Source: Erysipelotrichaceae bacterium (GTDB lineage Bacteria > Bacillota_I > Bacilli_A > Erysipelotrichales > Erysipelotrichaceae). From it: 64,000 bases of DNA. Of the stretch, positions 29,617 through 39,513 are shown one piece after another. Position 1 is the stretch's first letter, and every line of letters starts with the position of its first letter. The notes under the pieces were generated by a model, which saw only the letters and a list, made by a program, of their open reading frames with translations, was not told the origin of the DNA and searched no databases. Both the position numbers and the translations under genes were made by a program. Location of the stretch: contig JAEEHC010000052.1 of the NCBI GenBank assembly GCA_016280635.1, positions 1 to 64,000 of the forward strand, read 5' to 3'.

Positions 29617-30447
29617 ATGAAGGTAATCAAGAACATCAATAACAATGTTGCTCACTGTACCGACTCGAAAGGCCGCGAGGTCGTTGTCTTTGGAAAGGGT
29701 ATTGGTTTTCATAAGCCCGGTGAAGAGATCCCGCTGCGTGACATCAACCGCACCTTCTACAACATCAAGGATACTGACTTCGGCATTCTCCGCGCCATTC
29801 CGACCGTGATCATCAATACGGCCATCACCATCATTGACTATGTCTCCGATGAACTGAATCTGAACTTTCCTTCTTCAGCGGCCATTACGCTGGCCGACCA
29901 TCTGCAGTTTGCCATTGAGAGAAAGGATAAGAACATCTACCTGGAGCAACCAATGCTTCAGGAGTTGAACATGCTGTATCCCAATGAGATGCAGGCTGCT
30001 CTGAAATCACTGAAGATCATCAGGGAAATGACCGGGGAAAAACTGCCCCGCATGGAGGCGGGAACGCTGGCCATGCACTTCATTGCCGACCGCATCAATG
30101 ACCGGGAAAGGAAGACGCTGGACACCGTAGAGATCACGGAAAAGTGCACTGAGATCATTGAAGAGGAATTCAGGATCTCCTTAGACCGCAGCAGCTTTAA
30201 TTACAGCCGTTTCATCACCCATCTGGATTATCTGTGCCGGAGATTGTCAGAGGGATCACAGATCGAATCGCAGAATGAAAAAATCATTGCGGAAGTGAAG
30301 AACGATTATCCGGAAGTGTTCAGGTGTGCGGAAAAGATCCGCAGATTTCTGAATCGTCAGTTTGACCAGCAGGTCTCTGATGAGGAGATCATGTACCTGG
30401 TCATCCACATAAACCGGCTGTTGTCAAGAATAGAAGAGCCTGCCTGA
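29617..30447 (+). CDS. BglG/LicT-family PRD-containing transcription antiterminator
   Basis: 'MKVIKNINNNVAHCTDSKGREVVVFGKGIGFHKPGEEI' CAT domain and two PRD domains; ATG at 29617 rather than GTG at 29575. Confidence 0.93.
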   Translation: MKVIKNINNNVAHCTDSKGREVVVFGKGIGFHKPGEEIPLRDINRTFYNIKDTDFGILRAIPTVIINTAITIIDYVSDELNLNFPSSAAITLADHLQFAIERKDKNIYLEQPMLQELNMLYPNEMQAALKSLKIIREMTGEKLPRMEAGTLAMHFIADRINDRERKTLDTVEITEKCTEIIEEEFRISLDRSSFNYSRFITHLDYLCRRLSEGSQIESQNEKIIAEVKNDYPEVFRCAEKIRRFLNRQFDQQVSDEEIMYLVIHINRLLSRIEEPA

Positions 30448-30576
30448 GCAGGACCTTACTTGATGATTTTGGTTTTCCGGTTGCCTGCGGGCAGCCTTTT
30501 TGGTTGTCTTTTATTGCATGGCTGATGACAGTGGGCGGAAAATGAAAGTATAATAAATAAAAAAGGAGAGATGGTT

Positions 30577-31689
30577 ATGAGCGTTTTTACTGGTAAGGAA
30601 AAACTGAAACTCGGATTCGGCCTGATGCGTCTGCCGAAAAATGAAGACGGCTCGATCGACATTCCTCAGACCAGCCAGATGGTTGACGAATTCATTGCGG
30701 CCGGCGGCACTTATTTTGATACCGCTTTTGCCTATCCCGGTTCGGAAGAGGCCATCAGACAGGCTTTGGTTGAAAGATATCCCCGGGACAGCTACACTCT
30801 GGCTACCAAGCTGATGGTCAAGCCGGAAGGAGTAAGTGAAGAGCAGGCCAAGCAGGAGATCCATACATCTCTGCAGAGAAGCGGAGCCGGCTACTTTGAC
30901 TATTATCTCATTCATGCCATCCAGCGCAGCAATTACCGTAAATATGAGGATTATGGCATCTGGGAATATGTCCGTCAACTCAAGGATCAGGGCATAATCA
31001 GACATTACGGTTTTTCGTTCCACGGCGACCCTGATCTGCTGGAATGGCTGCTGGAAAAACATCCCGACGCTGAATTCGTGCAGCTGCAGATCAATTACGC
31101 CGACTGGGAAAACCCGGGTGTCAAGTCACGCATCAACTGGGAGATCTGTAAGAAACACGGTAAGCCTGTCGTGGTCATGGAACCGGTAAAGGGCGGCATT
31201 CTGGCTGATCCCATTGATACGGTAAAGGCCATCTTTGACCGGGAAAACAACGGCCTGTCCTATTCTTCCTGGGCTCTGCGCTTTGTGGCCGGCAAGGAAA
31301 ACCTGCTGGCCGTGCTGAGCGGCATGAGTTCCATTGAACAGATGCGGGATAATCTGAGTTTCATGAAGGATTTCCAGCCCTTAAACGAGCACGAAGAAGA
31401 GGTCATCAGAGAGGCTCAGCAAGCCATCAACGCCGACCAGTCGATTGCCTGCACCGGCTGCCGGTATTGCACCAAGGGCTGTCCGATGGGCATCCCGATT
31501 CCCGATATCTTCGCCGTTGAAAACCGCAAGAAAGGCAGCCCGGAATTCCGGACCAAACGGGAATATGCCATCGTTACCAATGAAAAGGGCAAGGCTTCTG
31601 ACTGCATTCAGTGCGGCCAGTGTGAAGGTGTCTGCCCCCAGCATCTTTCCATCATCGAACTGCTGCAGCAGTGCCGTATCTGGGAATAA
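30577..31689 (+). CDS. Aldo/keto reductase with C-terminal 4Fe-4S ferredoxin-like domain
   Basis: 'LGFGLMRLP', 'YFDTAFAYPGSEEAI', 'CTGCRYCTKGCPMGIPIPDIF', 'CIQCGQCEGVCPQHLSI'. Confidence 0.92.
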   Translation: MSVFTGKEKLKLGFGLMRLPKNEDGSIDIPQTSQMVDEFIAAGGTYFDTAFAYPGSEEAIRQALVERYPRDSYTLATKLMVKPEGVSEEQAKQEIHTSLQRSGAGYFDYYLIHAIQRSNYRKYEDYGIWEYVRQLKDQGIIRHYGFSFHGDPDLLEWLLEKHPDAEFVQLQINYADWENPGVKSRINWEICKKHGKPVVVMEPVKGGILADPIDTVKAIFDRENNGLSYSSWALRFVAGKENLLAVLSGMSSIEQMRDNLSFMKDFQPLNEHEEEVIREAQQAINADQSIACTGCRYCTKGCPMGIPIPDIFAVENRKKGSPEFRTKREYAIVTNEKGKASDCIQCGQCEGVCPQHLSIIELLQQCRIWE

Positions 31690-31715
31690 TCATTTGGTGA
31701 TCAATCGAGACAATA

Positions 31716-31745
31716 AAAATCACTTCCGCAATGGGAAGTGATTTT
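31716..31745. terminator. Bidirectional terminator between convergent genes
   Basis: AAAATCACTTCC-GCAATG-GGAAGTGATTTT (12-bp perfect stem). Confidence 0.9.
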
Positions 31746-31765
31746 CCATGGTTATGAGAAGATTA

Positions 31766-32938
31766 TTACCGGCGGTTGACGCCACTCTTTTTGGCCGCAT
31801 CAGCGACGGCCTTGGCGACGGCCGGGGCAACCCGCTTGTCAAAGGGGCGGGGAATGATGTATTCCTCACTGAGCTCTTCATCGCTGACCAGATCAGCCAG
31901 AGCAAGAGCGGCAGCCATCTTCATATCCTCATTGATCTGACTGGCCCTTACGTCAAAGGCCCCGCGGAAGACACCGGGGAAGGCCAGAACATTATTGATC
32001 TGGTTGGGGTAATCGCTCCGTCCGGTCGCTACGATGCGGGCTCCGCCTCTTTTCGCTTCTTCCGGGAAGATCTCCGGGGTCGGGTTGGCACAGGCGAAGA
32101 TGACGGCATCCCTGTTCATGGTCTTTACCATGTCAGCGTCAAGCAGGTTGGGGGCACTGACACCGATGAAGCAGTCTGCATTCTTAAGAGCGTCAGCCAG
32201 ACTTCCGGTTTCATTATGCGGATTGGTGATCTGGGCCATTTCCGCTTTAGCCCAGTTGAGATCTTTTCTATCCCTGCTGATGATGCCCTTGCGGTCGCAC
32301 ATGATGACATTGCGGAAGCCGTAATTGATCAGCAGCCGGACGATGGCGGTAGCGGCCGCGCCGGCTCCGGAAGTGACGACCTTGACCTCCTCTTTTTTCT
32401 TGCCGACGATGCGCATGGCGTTGATCATGCCGGCCAGGGTTATGATGGCGGTACCATGCTGGTCATCGTGGAAGACGGGGATGTCCAGTCTTTCCTTAAG
32501 CTTTCTTTCAATTTCAAAGCAGCGGGGCGCGGAGATGTCTTCCAGATTGATGCCGCCGAAGCTCTTGGCAATCAGTGCAACGGCATTGACGAACTCGTCG
32601 ACATCCTTGGTGTTGACGCAGATCGGGAAAGCATCGACATTGCCGAAACTCTTGAAGAGCACGCATTTGCCCTCCATGACCGGCATGCCGGCTGATGGAC
32701 CGATGTCACCCAGGCCAAGCACGGCGGTACCGTCGGTAATGACGGCGCAAAGGTTGCCTTTGGCGGTCAGATCGTAGGCCAGTTCTTCGTTCTTCTGGAT
32801 TTCCAGGCAGGGCTGGGCTACACCCGGGGTATAAGCCAGTGAAAGATCTTCGGCAGTTTCGACCGGAACCTTGCTGTCGACGGTGATCTTGCCCTTCCAC
32901 TGATAGTGTTTCTTTAATGATTCTTCTGCATAATTCAT
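31766..32938 (-). CDS. NAD(P)-dependent malic enzyme
   Basis: 'LAYTPGVAQPCLEI', 'AVLGLGDIGPSAGMPVMEGKCVLFK', 'PVFHDDQHGTAIITLAG'. Confidence 0.95.
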   Translation of the reverse strand: MNYAEESLKKHYQWKGKITVDSKVPVETAEDLSLAYTPGVAQPCLEIQKNEELAYDLTAKGNLCAVITDGTAVLGLGDIGPSAGMPVMEGKCVLFKSFGNVDAFPICVNTKDVDEFVNAVALIAKSFGGINLEDISAPRCFEIERKLKERLDIPVFHDDQHGTAIITLAGMINAMRIVGKKKEEVKVVTSGAGAAATAIVRLLINYGFRNVIMCDRKGIISRDRKDLNWAKAEMAQITNPHNETGSLADALKNADCFIGVSAPNLLDADMVKTMNRDAVIFACANPTPEIFPEEAKRGGARIVATGRSDYPNQINNVLAFPGVFRGAFDVRASQINEDMKMAAALALADLVSDEELSEEYIIPRPFDKRVAPAVAKAVADAAKKSGVNRR

Positions 32939-32948
32939 GTGCTTTCTC

Positions 32949-34298
32949 CTATATCATTTTCCGGTAGTCCATTAACCGGTCAAATTCTTCTTCGCTCAGA
33001 TAGCCCAACTGAAGCACGGCCTGCTTGAGCGTCAGGTCATTTTCATGAGCCAGATGGGCGACTTCCGCCGCCTTTTCATAGCCGATAGCCGGTGAAAGAG
33101 CGGTAACGGACATTAATGAGCGGTGAAGATACCCTTCCATGGCTTCCCTATTGGCCTTTAATCCGCTAAGGCAGTTGAGCCGGAAGCTGTTGATGCCCTC
33201 AGCCAGCAGCCTTACCGACTGCAGGAAGTTGTAGGCGATCACCGGGGCAAAGACATTGAGTTCAAAATTGCCCTGTGAGGCCGCAAAGCCGATGGCCGCG
33301 TCGTTTCCCATGACCTGAACGGCAACCATGGTCAGCGCTTCACATTGGGTTGGATTGACCTTGCCGGGCATGATGGAACTGCCCGGTTCGTTGGCCGGAA
33401 TGGTGATCTCACCCAGACCGCAGCGGGGTCCGGAAGCCATCCAGCGGATGTCATTGGCGATCTTCATCAAATCACCGGCCAGTGCCTTAAGACTTCCGTG
33501 AGCGAATACCAGAGAGTCCCGGCTGGTCAGGCCGTGGAACTTGTTTTCATCCGGGACAAAACTCAAACCAGTCAGTTCGGAAAGCTTGCGGCAGGTCAGG
33601 ATATCAAAGTCCTTTGGAGAATTGATGCCGGTACCAACGGCGGTGCCGCCGATGGCCAGTCGGGAAATGTATTTCAGAGAATCGCAGATCATTTCCCGGT
33701 CCGCTTCCAGCGAACTGCGATAACCGGAAAGCTCCTGGCTGAAGGAGAGTGGCGTGGCATCCATCAGGTGAGTACGTCCGCTTTTTATGAGGCCTTCATT
33801 CTCTTCTTCCAGTCTTTTGAATTCACGGATGATGGCATCCAAAGCCGGTAAGAGGCGGTTAGTGATGGCAAGCAGAGCTGCCATGTGCATGGCAGTCGGG
33901 AAGGTATCATTTGAGGACTGCGACATGTTGACATCGTCATTGGGGTGAACTTTCTTCAGACAGATGTGGCTTATTACCTCATTCACATTCATGTTGCTCT
34001 GGGTACCGGAACCGGTCTGCCAGACAACCAGAGGAAACTCATCCGGGTATTTGCCGGTGAGTATGTCATCACAGGCTGCAACGATGAGCTCCTTCTTTTC
34101 ACCGCTCAGTTTGCCGAGGTCATGGTTTACCAGCGCGCAGGCCTTTTTCAGCAGCACCAGAGCGCTGATGACTTCTTCAGGCATCTTTTCCTGACCGATG
34201 CGGAAGTTTTCCAGTGAACGCTGGCTCTGAGCGCCCCAAAGGTGGTCGGCATCTACCCTGACTTCACCAATGCTGTCCTTTTCAATCCGATAATTCAT
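32949..34298 (-). CDS. fumC: Class II fumarate hydratase
   Basis: 'GSGTQSNMNVNEVI', 'GSSIMPGKVNPTQCEALTMVAVQVMGND'. Confidence 0.94.
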   Translation of the reverse strand: MNYRIEKDSIGEVRVDADHLWGAQSQRSLENFRIGQEKMPEEVISALVLLKKACALVNHDLGKLSGEKKELIVAACDDILTGKYPDEFPLVVWQTGSGTQSNMNVNEVISHICLKKVHPNDDVNMSQSSNDTFPTAMHMAALLAITNRLLPALDAIIREFKRLEEENEGLIKSGRTHLMDATPLSFSQELSGYRSSLEADREMICDSLKYISRLAIGGTAVGTGINSPKDFDILTCRKLSELTGLSFVPDENKFHGLTSRDSLVFAHGSLKALAGDLMKIANDIRWMASGPRCGLGEITIPANEPGSSIMPGKVNPTQCEALTMVAVQVMGNDAAIGFAASQGNFELNVFAPVIAYNFLQSVRLLAEGINSFRLNCLSGLKANREAMEGYLHRSLMSVTALSPAIGYEKAAEVAHLAHENDLTLKQAVLQLGYLSEEEFDRLMDYRKMI

Positions 34299-35709
34299 AG
34301 TAATCCTGCTTTCCCAAAATGCCCGGAGAGGTCATCTTGCGGTCATCCATCATGACATCCAGCTGCTGTTCGGTCAGCAGCCCTTCTTCCAGTACCAGTT
34401 CCCGGATGGTCCTTCCGGTCTTCAGCGCCTTCTTGGCGATCTCAGCGGACTTCTGGTAGCCCAGATACGGGGCCAGCGCGGTGACGGTACCGACTGAGCT
34501 GTCCAGCTGAGCGGCACAGTGTTCGCGGTTGGCGGTAATGCCGTCAATGCAGTTGTCGATCAGGGTGGCAATGCCGTTAGTGAGGGTTTCGATGGACTGG
34601 AAGAGATTGTAGAAGACTACCGGTTCAAAGGCGTTGAGTTCCAACTGTCCGGCTTCCGCGGCCATGGTGATGGTCTGGTCATTGCCGATGATGTTGAAGG
34701 CGATCTGGTTGACGACTTCGGGTATTACCGGATTGACTTTGCCGGGCATGATCGAGGAGCCGTTCTGCCGGGCCGGCAGATTGATCTCGCCGATGCCGGT
34801 GCGCGGACCGCTGGCGATCAGCCGCAGGTCGTTGCAGATCTTGGAAAGGGTAACAGCGAGGGCCTTGATGGAACCGGAAACGGCAACGAAGCCGTCGAGG
34901 TTCTGGGTAGCGTCAATCAGGTCTTCAGCCTGCTTGAGCCCCAGATGAGATACCTTGGAGAGGGTGGGAACGATCAGTTCCTCGTATTGAATGTCAGCGT
35001 TCAGTCCGGTGCCGATGGCGGTACCGCCAAGGTTGACGGTGTGCATTTCCGCTCCGACCTTGTCCAAACGCTTGCGGCAGCGGCGCACGGAGGTAGCGTA
35101 GCCGTTGAATTCCTGACCAAGTCGGATCGGTACGGCATCTTCCAGCTGGGTGCGTCCCATCTTGAGGATGTCGTCGAATTCCCGGGCCTTGGCATCAAAG
35201 GAAGTTATGAGCCTGTCCAGCTGTTCGTCGAGTCTGTCAAGCAGCCTGATGACGGCGATCTTGCCGGCCGTGGGAATGACGTCGTTGGTTGACTGACCCT
35301 TATTGACATCATCGGTGGGGCTGACGGACTGGTAGGCACCCTTGGGACGTCCCAGGATCTCCAGTGCCCGGTTGGCGATGACTTCGTTGGCATTCATGTT
35401 CATGCTGGTACCGGCTCCGCCCTGAATAGCGTCGACGATGAAACTGTCATGCAGTTTTCCGTCAATGATCTCGTCGCAGGCCTGTACGATGGCGTCTTTC
35501 TTGCGCTTGCTCAGCAGTGACGCATGAAAGTTGGCAAGTGCGCAGGCTTTCTTGACCATGGCAATGGCGATGATCATTTCCCGGTTTACCGGCTGGCCGG
35601 TAATGGGAAAGTTCTCTTTGGCCCGCAGTGAATGAATCCCGTAATAGGCATCAGCCGGAACCTGAAGAGTACCGACGGAATCCTGTTCTACCCGATATGA
35701 ATCGTCCAT
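34282..35709 (-). CDS. aspA: Aspartate ammonia-lyase
   Basis: 'GGAGTSMNMNANEVIANRALE', 'GSSIMPGKVNPVIPEVVNQIAFNIIGND'; ATG at 35709 preferred. Confidence 0.93.
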   Translation of the reverse strand: MDDSYRVEQDSVGTLQVPADAYYGIHSLRAKENFPITGQPVNREMIIAIAMVKKACALANFHASLLSKRKKDAIVQACDEIIDGKLHDSFIVDAIQGGAGTSMNMNANEVIANRALEILGRPKGAYQSVSPTDDVNKGQSTNDVIPTAGKIAVIRLLDRLDEQLDRLITSFDAKAREFDDILKMGRTQLEDAVPIRLGQEFNGYATSVRRCRKRLDKVGAEMHTVNLGGTAIGTGLNADIQYEELIVPTLSKVSHLGLKQAEDLIDATQNLDGFVAVSGSIKALAVTLSKICNDLRLIASGPRTGIGEINLPARQNGSSIMPGKVNPVIPEVVNQIAFNIIGNDQTITMAAEAGQLELNAFEPVVFYNLFQSIETLTNGIATLIDNCIDGITANREHCAAQLDSSVGTVTALAPYLGYQKSAEIAKKALKTGRTIRELVLEEGLLTEQQLDVMMDDRKMTSPGILGKQDYYELSD

Positions 35710-35876
35710 AATAAAACCCCCTGTGGCATAAAAGCCCATATTCATTATAAGTGATAAATGCCTTTTGGTTAAGCCCAATGAGACTTTAAGACTCATATGC
35801 TGGTGTGCCGGAGCCATTGAAGCCTGGCGGTTGTTATTTGAATGCGGCGGTGCTAGAATAAGATAGGTGAAAACTG

Positions 35877-36512
35877 ATGAGAATGCGAAAGAAACCGTGG
35901 GCTAAGGACATGATAGCGGCGCGAACGGACTGCGTCATAGCCCAGCCGGAAGAGTTAAAAGGCAACTGGAAACAGCTGGGAAGCCAGCACGTCATCGTGG
36001 AGATCGGTGCCGGCAAGGGCGATTACTGGATCAACATGGGACACATGTATCCTGATGAACTTTGGATCGCCGTGGAGAAGAATGTCGATGCCGCCGGAAT
36101 CGCTTTGAAGAAGAGCATTGACAATACCGCCGCCAACATGAAGTTCATCGTCGGCGATGCTGCCAGCATCAGCCAGTGGTTTGCAGAAAATGAGGTGGAA
36201 CGTATCCATCTGAACTTCTCTGACCCCTGGCCCAAGAAGCATCACACTAAGAGAAGACTTACTTACTCCAGTTTTCTGAACGATTACCGCAGCATCCTGA
36301 TGCCGGGCGGCAAGATCGTCATGAAGACGGACAATGCCAGGCTTTTTGAATACAGCCTGGTCAGTTTCGCACAGGCCGGCTGGCTGCTTACGGAAGCTTA
36401 TGTCGATTACCGCAGCCAGAGCCATGATGAAGATGCCATCACGGAATATGAGAGCAATTTCATCGCACTTAACCAGCCCATTTACCGGGCCGTCTGGGAG
36501 GTCGTTAAATAA
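35877..36512 (+). CDS. trmB: tRNA (guanosine(46)-N7)-methyltransferase
   Basis: 'VEIGAGKGDYWINMG', 'IHLNFSDPWPKKHHTKRRLTYSSFLNDY'. Confidence 0.96.
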   Translation: MRMRKKPWAKDMIAARTDCVIAQPEELKGNWKQLGSQHVIVEIGAGKGDYWINMGHMYPDELWIAVEKNVDAAGIALKKSIDNTAANMKFIVGDAASISQWFAENEVERIHLNFSDPWPKKHHTKRRLTYSSFLNDYRSILMPGGKIVMKTDNARLFEYSLVSFAQAGWLLTEAYVDYRSQSHDEDAITEYESNFIALNQPIYRAVWEVVK

Positions 36513-37334
36513 ATGAAGAAATTTGGAAAACCGTTGCTTTTCCTGTTAGCCCTGTTCATGCTTGCCGGCTGTGCCGGTACTGATGAACAGTCCTTCAGCC
36601 ATCAGCTTGACCAGGCCATCGCTCAGGCCATCGGTGCTCAGATCCCGGAGAGCGACATGAATAACTGCGTCAAGACTTACTATTCCTATTATCGTAACAA
36701 TGACATCGGCAAGATCTACAACGATGCCATCTATAACCAGTTCAACATCCATGGCAATGTTTCCACGCTGGCCCTGGACGTTGAAAGCATCGTTTCCAAT
36801 CAGATCTCGGGAAAGAGCGACGAAAAGACGATCAGAAAGATCGTCGATGTCGCTAACCCGGTCTATGAGAAGAGCGGTGAATATGTCAACTCATCACATG
36901 TGAAGATTCCCTTCCATATTCAGGTTGCCAAGCTTGATGAGGAAAGGCAATATCTGATCTACATTCAGAGCAGCGAGTTCATGTTCGTTTCTCAGGTAAA
37001 CAAGGGAAGCTGCGCCGACACGCTGTATGACATGATGATACTGTTAAGGAGCTGCAATGCCGATGCCACTCGCATCATTCTCGATTACGGCTCTGATTCG
37101 CTGATCTCTACCGGCGACAGCATCATCACCCTTTTTGAAGATGTTCTGCCGGCTTCCGGCTATGTCATTGACTATATTGACAGCTGGAAGGATGATACCT
37201 CCTTCATCATCATCGACCCCGTTGAGGAAGGCGATGAAGGCGGAGGAAGCGAGGAAGACATGAACGACGATGATGATTATCAGGAGGAAGATATCGAAGA
37301 TGGCGCTGATGAAGAAACTGAAGAAAATGGTTGA
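36513..37334 (+). CDS. Hypothetical lipoprotein with acidic C-terminal tail
   Basis: Lipobox 'MLAGCAG'; tail 'DEGGGSEEDMNDDDDYQEEDIEDGADEETEENG'. Confidence 0.7.
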   Translation: MKKFGKPLLFLLALFMLAGCAGTDEQSFSHQLDQAIAQAIGAQIPESDMNNCVKTYYSYYRNNDIGKIYNDAIYNQFNIHGNVSTLALDVESIVSNQISGKSDEKTIRKIVDVANPVYEKSGEYVNSSHVKIPFHIQVAKLDEERQYLIYIQSSEFMFVSQVNKGSCADTLYDMMILLRSCNADATRIILDYGSDSLISTGDSIITLFEDVLPASGYVIDYIDSWKDDTSFIIIDPVEEGDEGGGSEEDMNDDDDYQEEDIEDGADEETEENG

Positions 37335-38082
37335 CAGGGTTGTCGAATTCATGACGGAAGATGTTGAGGAACCCGATAAGGTCGAGCAGCTCAATAAGGA
37401 AGTCAGAAAGTCAGCCAAGGTAATCGAAACAGTAGAAAAGAAACTGGAAACTCCGGCAGCACGCAAGAACGAGGAAATCCCGGTCAGCCGTAAAGTTGAG
37501 GAAAAGCCGGTAAAACCGGTGGAAAAGAAAGTCAGACCAATTGAACCGACTCCCTTTGTCACCGTTGGCAGCGCCGAGAAGAAACCGGCCGAGCCGCCCA
37601 AGCCCCAGCCGGCAGTCAGCCATGCTGAGCCGGTCAGGGAAAAGGAAAGCGGCTATGTTCCCCGCAATGTCATTTCCCCGATTTTCGGCTCGGGTGAAAA
37701 CGCCACCGAGCGCTACAGCACCTCGCCGATGGTCCAATACGATGATGAGACGACGCAGCAGAGCGTCATCGGCACCATTTTCTCGCCCATTCACGGAAAG
37801 TATGTTCCCCAAGCGCAGCCTGATGATGAGGTCAGCGCGGAAGTAGCCAGCCTGACCACAACGGATTTCATTGAAAAAGTATCCGGGCAGCCTCAAGCTG
37901 ATCAGCAGCCGGCCTTTCTGGATGCCGATTACAACACCATGAGCGTTCAGGACCTGGAGCCGCTGCAGCCGGTGTCTGAACCGGCCCATGAACCGGAAGC
38001 GGAGATCATCTCAGCTCAGCCGGTCATCCGTCCGCAGAGCGATGAAGCCGAAGAAGGCTACGAGAATCTGAGTTTATTCTGA
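37300..38082 (+). CDS. Hypothetical low-complexity cytoplasmic protein, conserved short motifs in the middle
   Basis: AGGAGG RBS 37282-37287 upstream of ATG 37300; overlaps the preceding CDS; 'YVPRNVISPIFGSG' and 'SVIGTIFSPIHGKY' repeated motif. Confidence 0.6.
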   Translation: MALMKKLKKMVDRVVEFMTEDVEEPDKVEQLNKEVRKSAKVIETVEKKLETPAARKNEEIPVSRKVEEKPVKPVEKKVRPIEPTPFVTVGSAEKKPAEPPKPQPAVSHAEPVREKESGYVPRNVISPIFGSGENATERYSTSPMVQYDDETTQQSVIGTIFSPIHGKYVPQAQPDDEVSAEVASLTTTDFIEKVSGQPQADQQPAFLDADYNTMSVQDLEPLQPVSEPAHEPEAEIISAQPVIRPQSDEAEEGYENLSLF

Positions 38083-38083
38083 A

Positions 38084-38107
38084 AACAGGCCACGGAAGTG
38101 GCTTGTT
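38084..38107 (+). promoter_or_regulatory. Stem-loop directly upstream of murC
   Basis: AACAGGCCAC-GGAA-GTGGCTTGTT (one G-U). Confidence 0.5.
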
Positions 38108-38128
38108 AACCGAAAGGAAGCAATTCGC

Positions 38129-39505
38129 ATGAAACAGTACAGAGAAGAAGACAACATCCTCAAGAATGTCAAGCATATCCACATGATCGGCATCGGCGGT
38201 TCCGGCATGTGCCCGCTGGCGGAGATCCTCCACAGCAAGGGCTACATCATCAGCGGTTCCGACAACAACGAATCTGACCCGCTCAAGAAGGTCAGGCGCT
38301 TTGCCGATGTTCATCTTGGCCACGATGCCGCTAACATTGAAGGCGCTGAACTGGTGATCTACTCAGCCGCCATCTTCAAGGATAATGTTGAGCTGGTGGC
38401 GGCCCGTCAGAAGGGCATTCCCACAATGGAGAGAAGCCATGCCCTGGGCGCTCTGACCAGGATGTTTGACAATGTCATCGGTGTCTGCGGAACCCATGGC
38501 AAGACCACGGTAACCTCCCTGATCACCCAGATTCTGATCCAGAATGACTGCAAGCCCAACGCCGTCATCGGCGGCAAGCTGCCGTTAGTTGACCACTATG
38601 GCGTGGTTGGTGATTCCGAGACAATGGTGGTGGAATCCTGCGAATTCGTCGATACTTTCCTGCAGCTTTCCGAGGATGTGGCTGTCTTGCTGAACATCGA
38701 TAACGACCATCTGGATTATTTCAAGACCATGGACAACATGGTTGCTTCCTTCCATAAGTTCGTTTCGATGGCCAAGATCGTCTTTGTCAATGGCGATGAT
38801 GAAAGAAGCATGGTCGCCGTTAAGGACATTGACGGCCAGGTGATCACCTTCGGTCATAAGGAGAGTGACGACTATCGCTTTGAAAATCTCCATCCAGGCA
38901 AGTTCGGCTATGAATATGATGTCTATTTCCGTGATCAGAAACTGGCATCAGTCCGCATGAGCATTCCGGGCAGGCACAATGCCTATAACGGTCTGGCTGC
39001 CTTCGCGGTCTGCCACCACATGGGCTTACCGGTTGAAGGCATTGTCAGATCGATTGAGGACTTTCATGGCGCGGCCCGGCGCTTTGAGTTCATCGGTGAT
39101 TACGGCTTCATGCTGGCCGATGACTATGGCCATCACCCCACTGAGATCAAGGCCACCCTTAAGGCGGCCAAGGAACTGGATTATAAACGGGTTATTGCCG
39201 TCTTCCAGCCCTTTACCTATTCGCGAACGGCGATGTTACTGAACGACTTCGCCGATGCCTTATCCGTGGCTGATGAAGTCGTGCTGACCCCGATCATGGG
39301 ATCCAGAGAAGTGAATACCTATAACATCTATTCTGAAGACCTGCTGGCTCTGCTGGAAAACGGCATTCTGCTTCCGGACTTTGAATCCATCAAACAGCAC
39401 ATCCTGAGCCACTACGGTCCAGGTGATCTGGTGATCACGATGGGCTGCGGTGACATCTACAAGGTCTGCCGGATGATCAGCGAGACCGAAAAAAAGCAGC
39501 ATTGA
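38129..39505 (+). CDS. murC: UDP-N-acetylmuramate--L-alanine ligase
   Basis: 'HMIGIGGSGMCPLAEIL', 'GVCGTHGKTTVTSLI', 'DDYGHHPTEIKATL'. Confidence 0.96.
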   Translation: MKQYREEDNILKNVKHIHMIGIGGSGMCPLAEILHSKGYIISGSDNNESDPLKKVRRFADVHLGHDAANIEGAELVIYSAAIFKDNVELVAARQKGIPTMERSHALGALTRMFDNVIGVCGTHGKTTVTSLITQILIQNDCKPNAVIGGKLPLVDHYGVVGDSETMVVESCEFVDTFLQLSEDVAVLLNIDNDHLDYFKTMDNMVASFHKFVSMAKIVFVNGDDERSMVAVKDIDGQVITFGHKESDDYRFENLHPGKFGYEYDVYFRDQKLASVRMSIPGRHNAYNGLAAFAVCHHMGLPVEGIVRSIEDFHGAARRFEFIGDYGFMLADDYGHHPTEIKATLKAAKELDYKRVIAVFQPFTYSRTAMLLNDFADALSVADEVVLTPIMGSREVNTYNIYSEDLLALLENGILLPDFESIKQHILSHYGPGDLVITMGCGDIYKVCRMISETEKKQH

Positions 39506-39512
39506 TTGCTGC
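39488..39512 (-). terminator. Minus-strand terminator overlapping the murC 3' end
   Basis: On the minus strand: GCAGC-AATCAAT-GCTGC-TTTTTTT. Confidence 0.65.
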
Positions 39513-39513
39513 C

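Noticed and set aside
31748-32695. 315-aa plus-strand ORF antisense to malic enzyme
   Set aside because: Shadow ORF: the minus-strand frame encodes an unmistakable malic enzyme; no credible RBS or recognizable protein on the plus strand.
34519-35292. 257-aa plus-strand ORF opposite aspartase
   Set aside because: Antisense shadow of a well-supported gene; Gly/Asp-rich non-family sequence.
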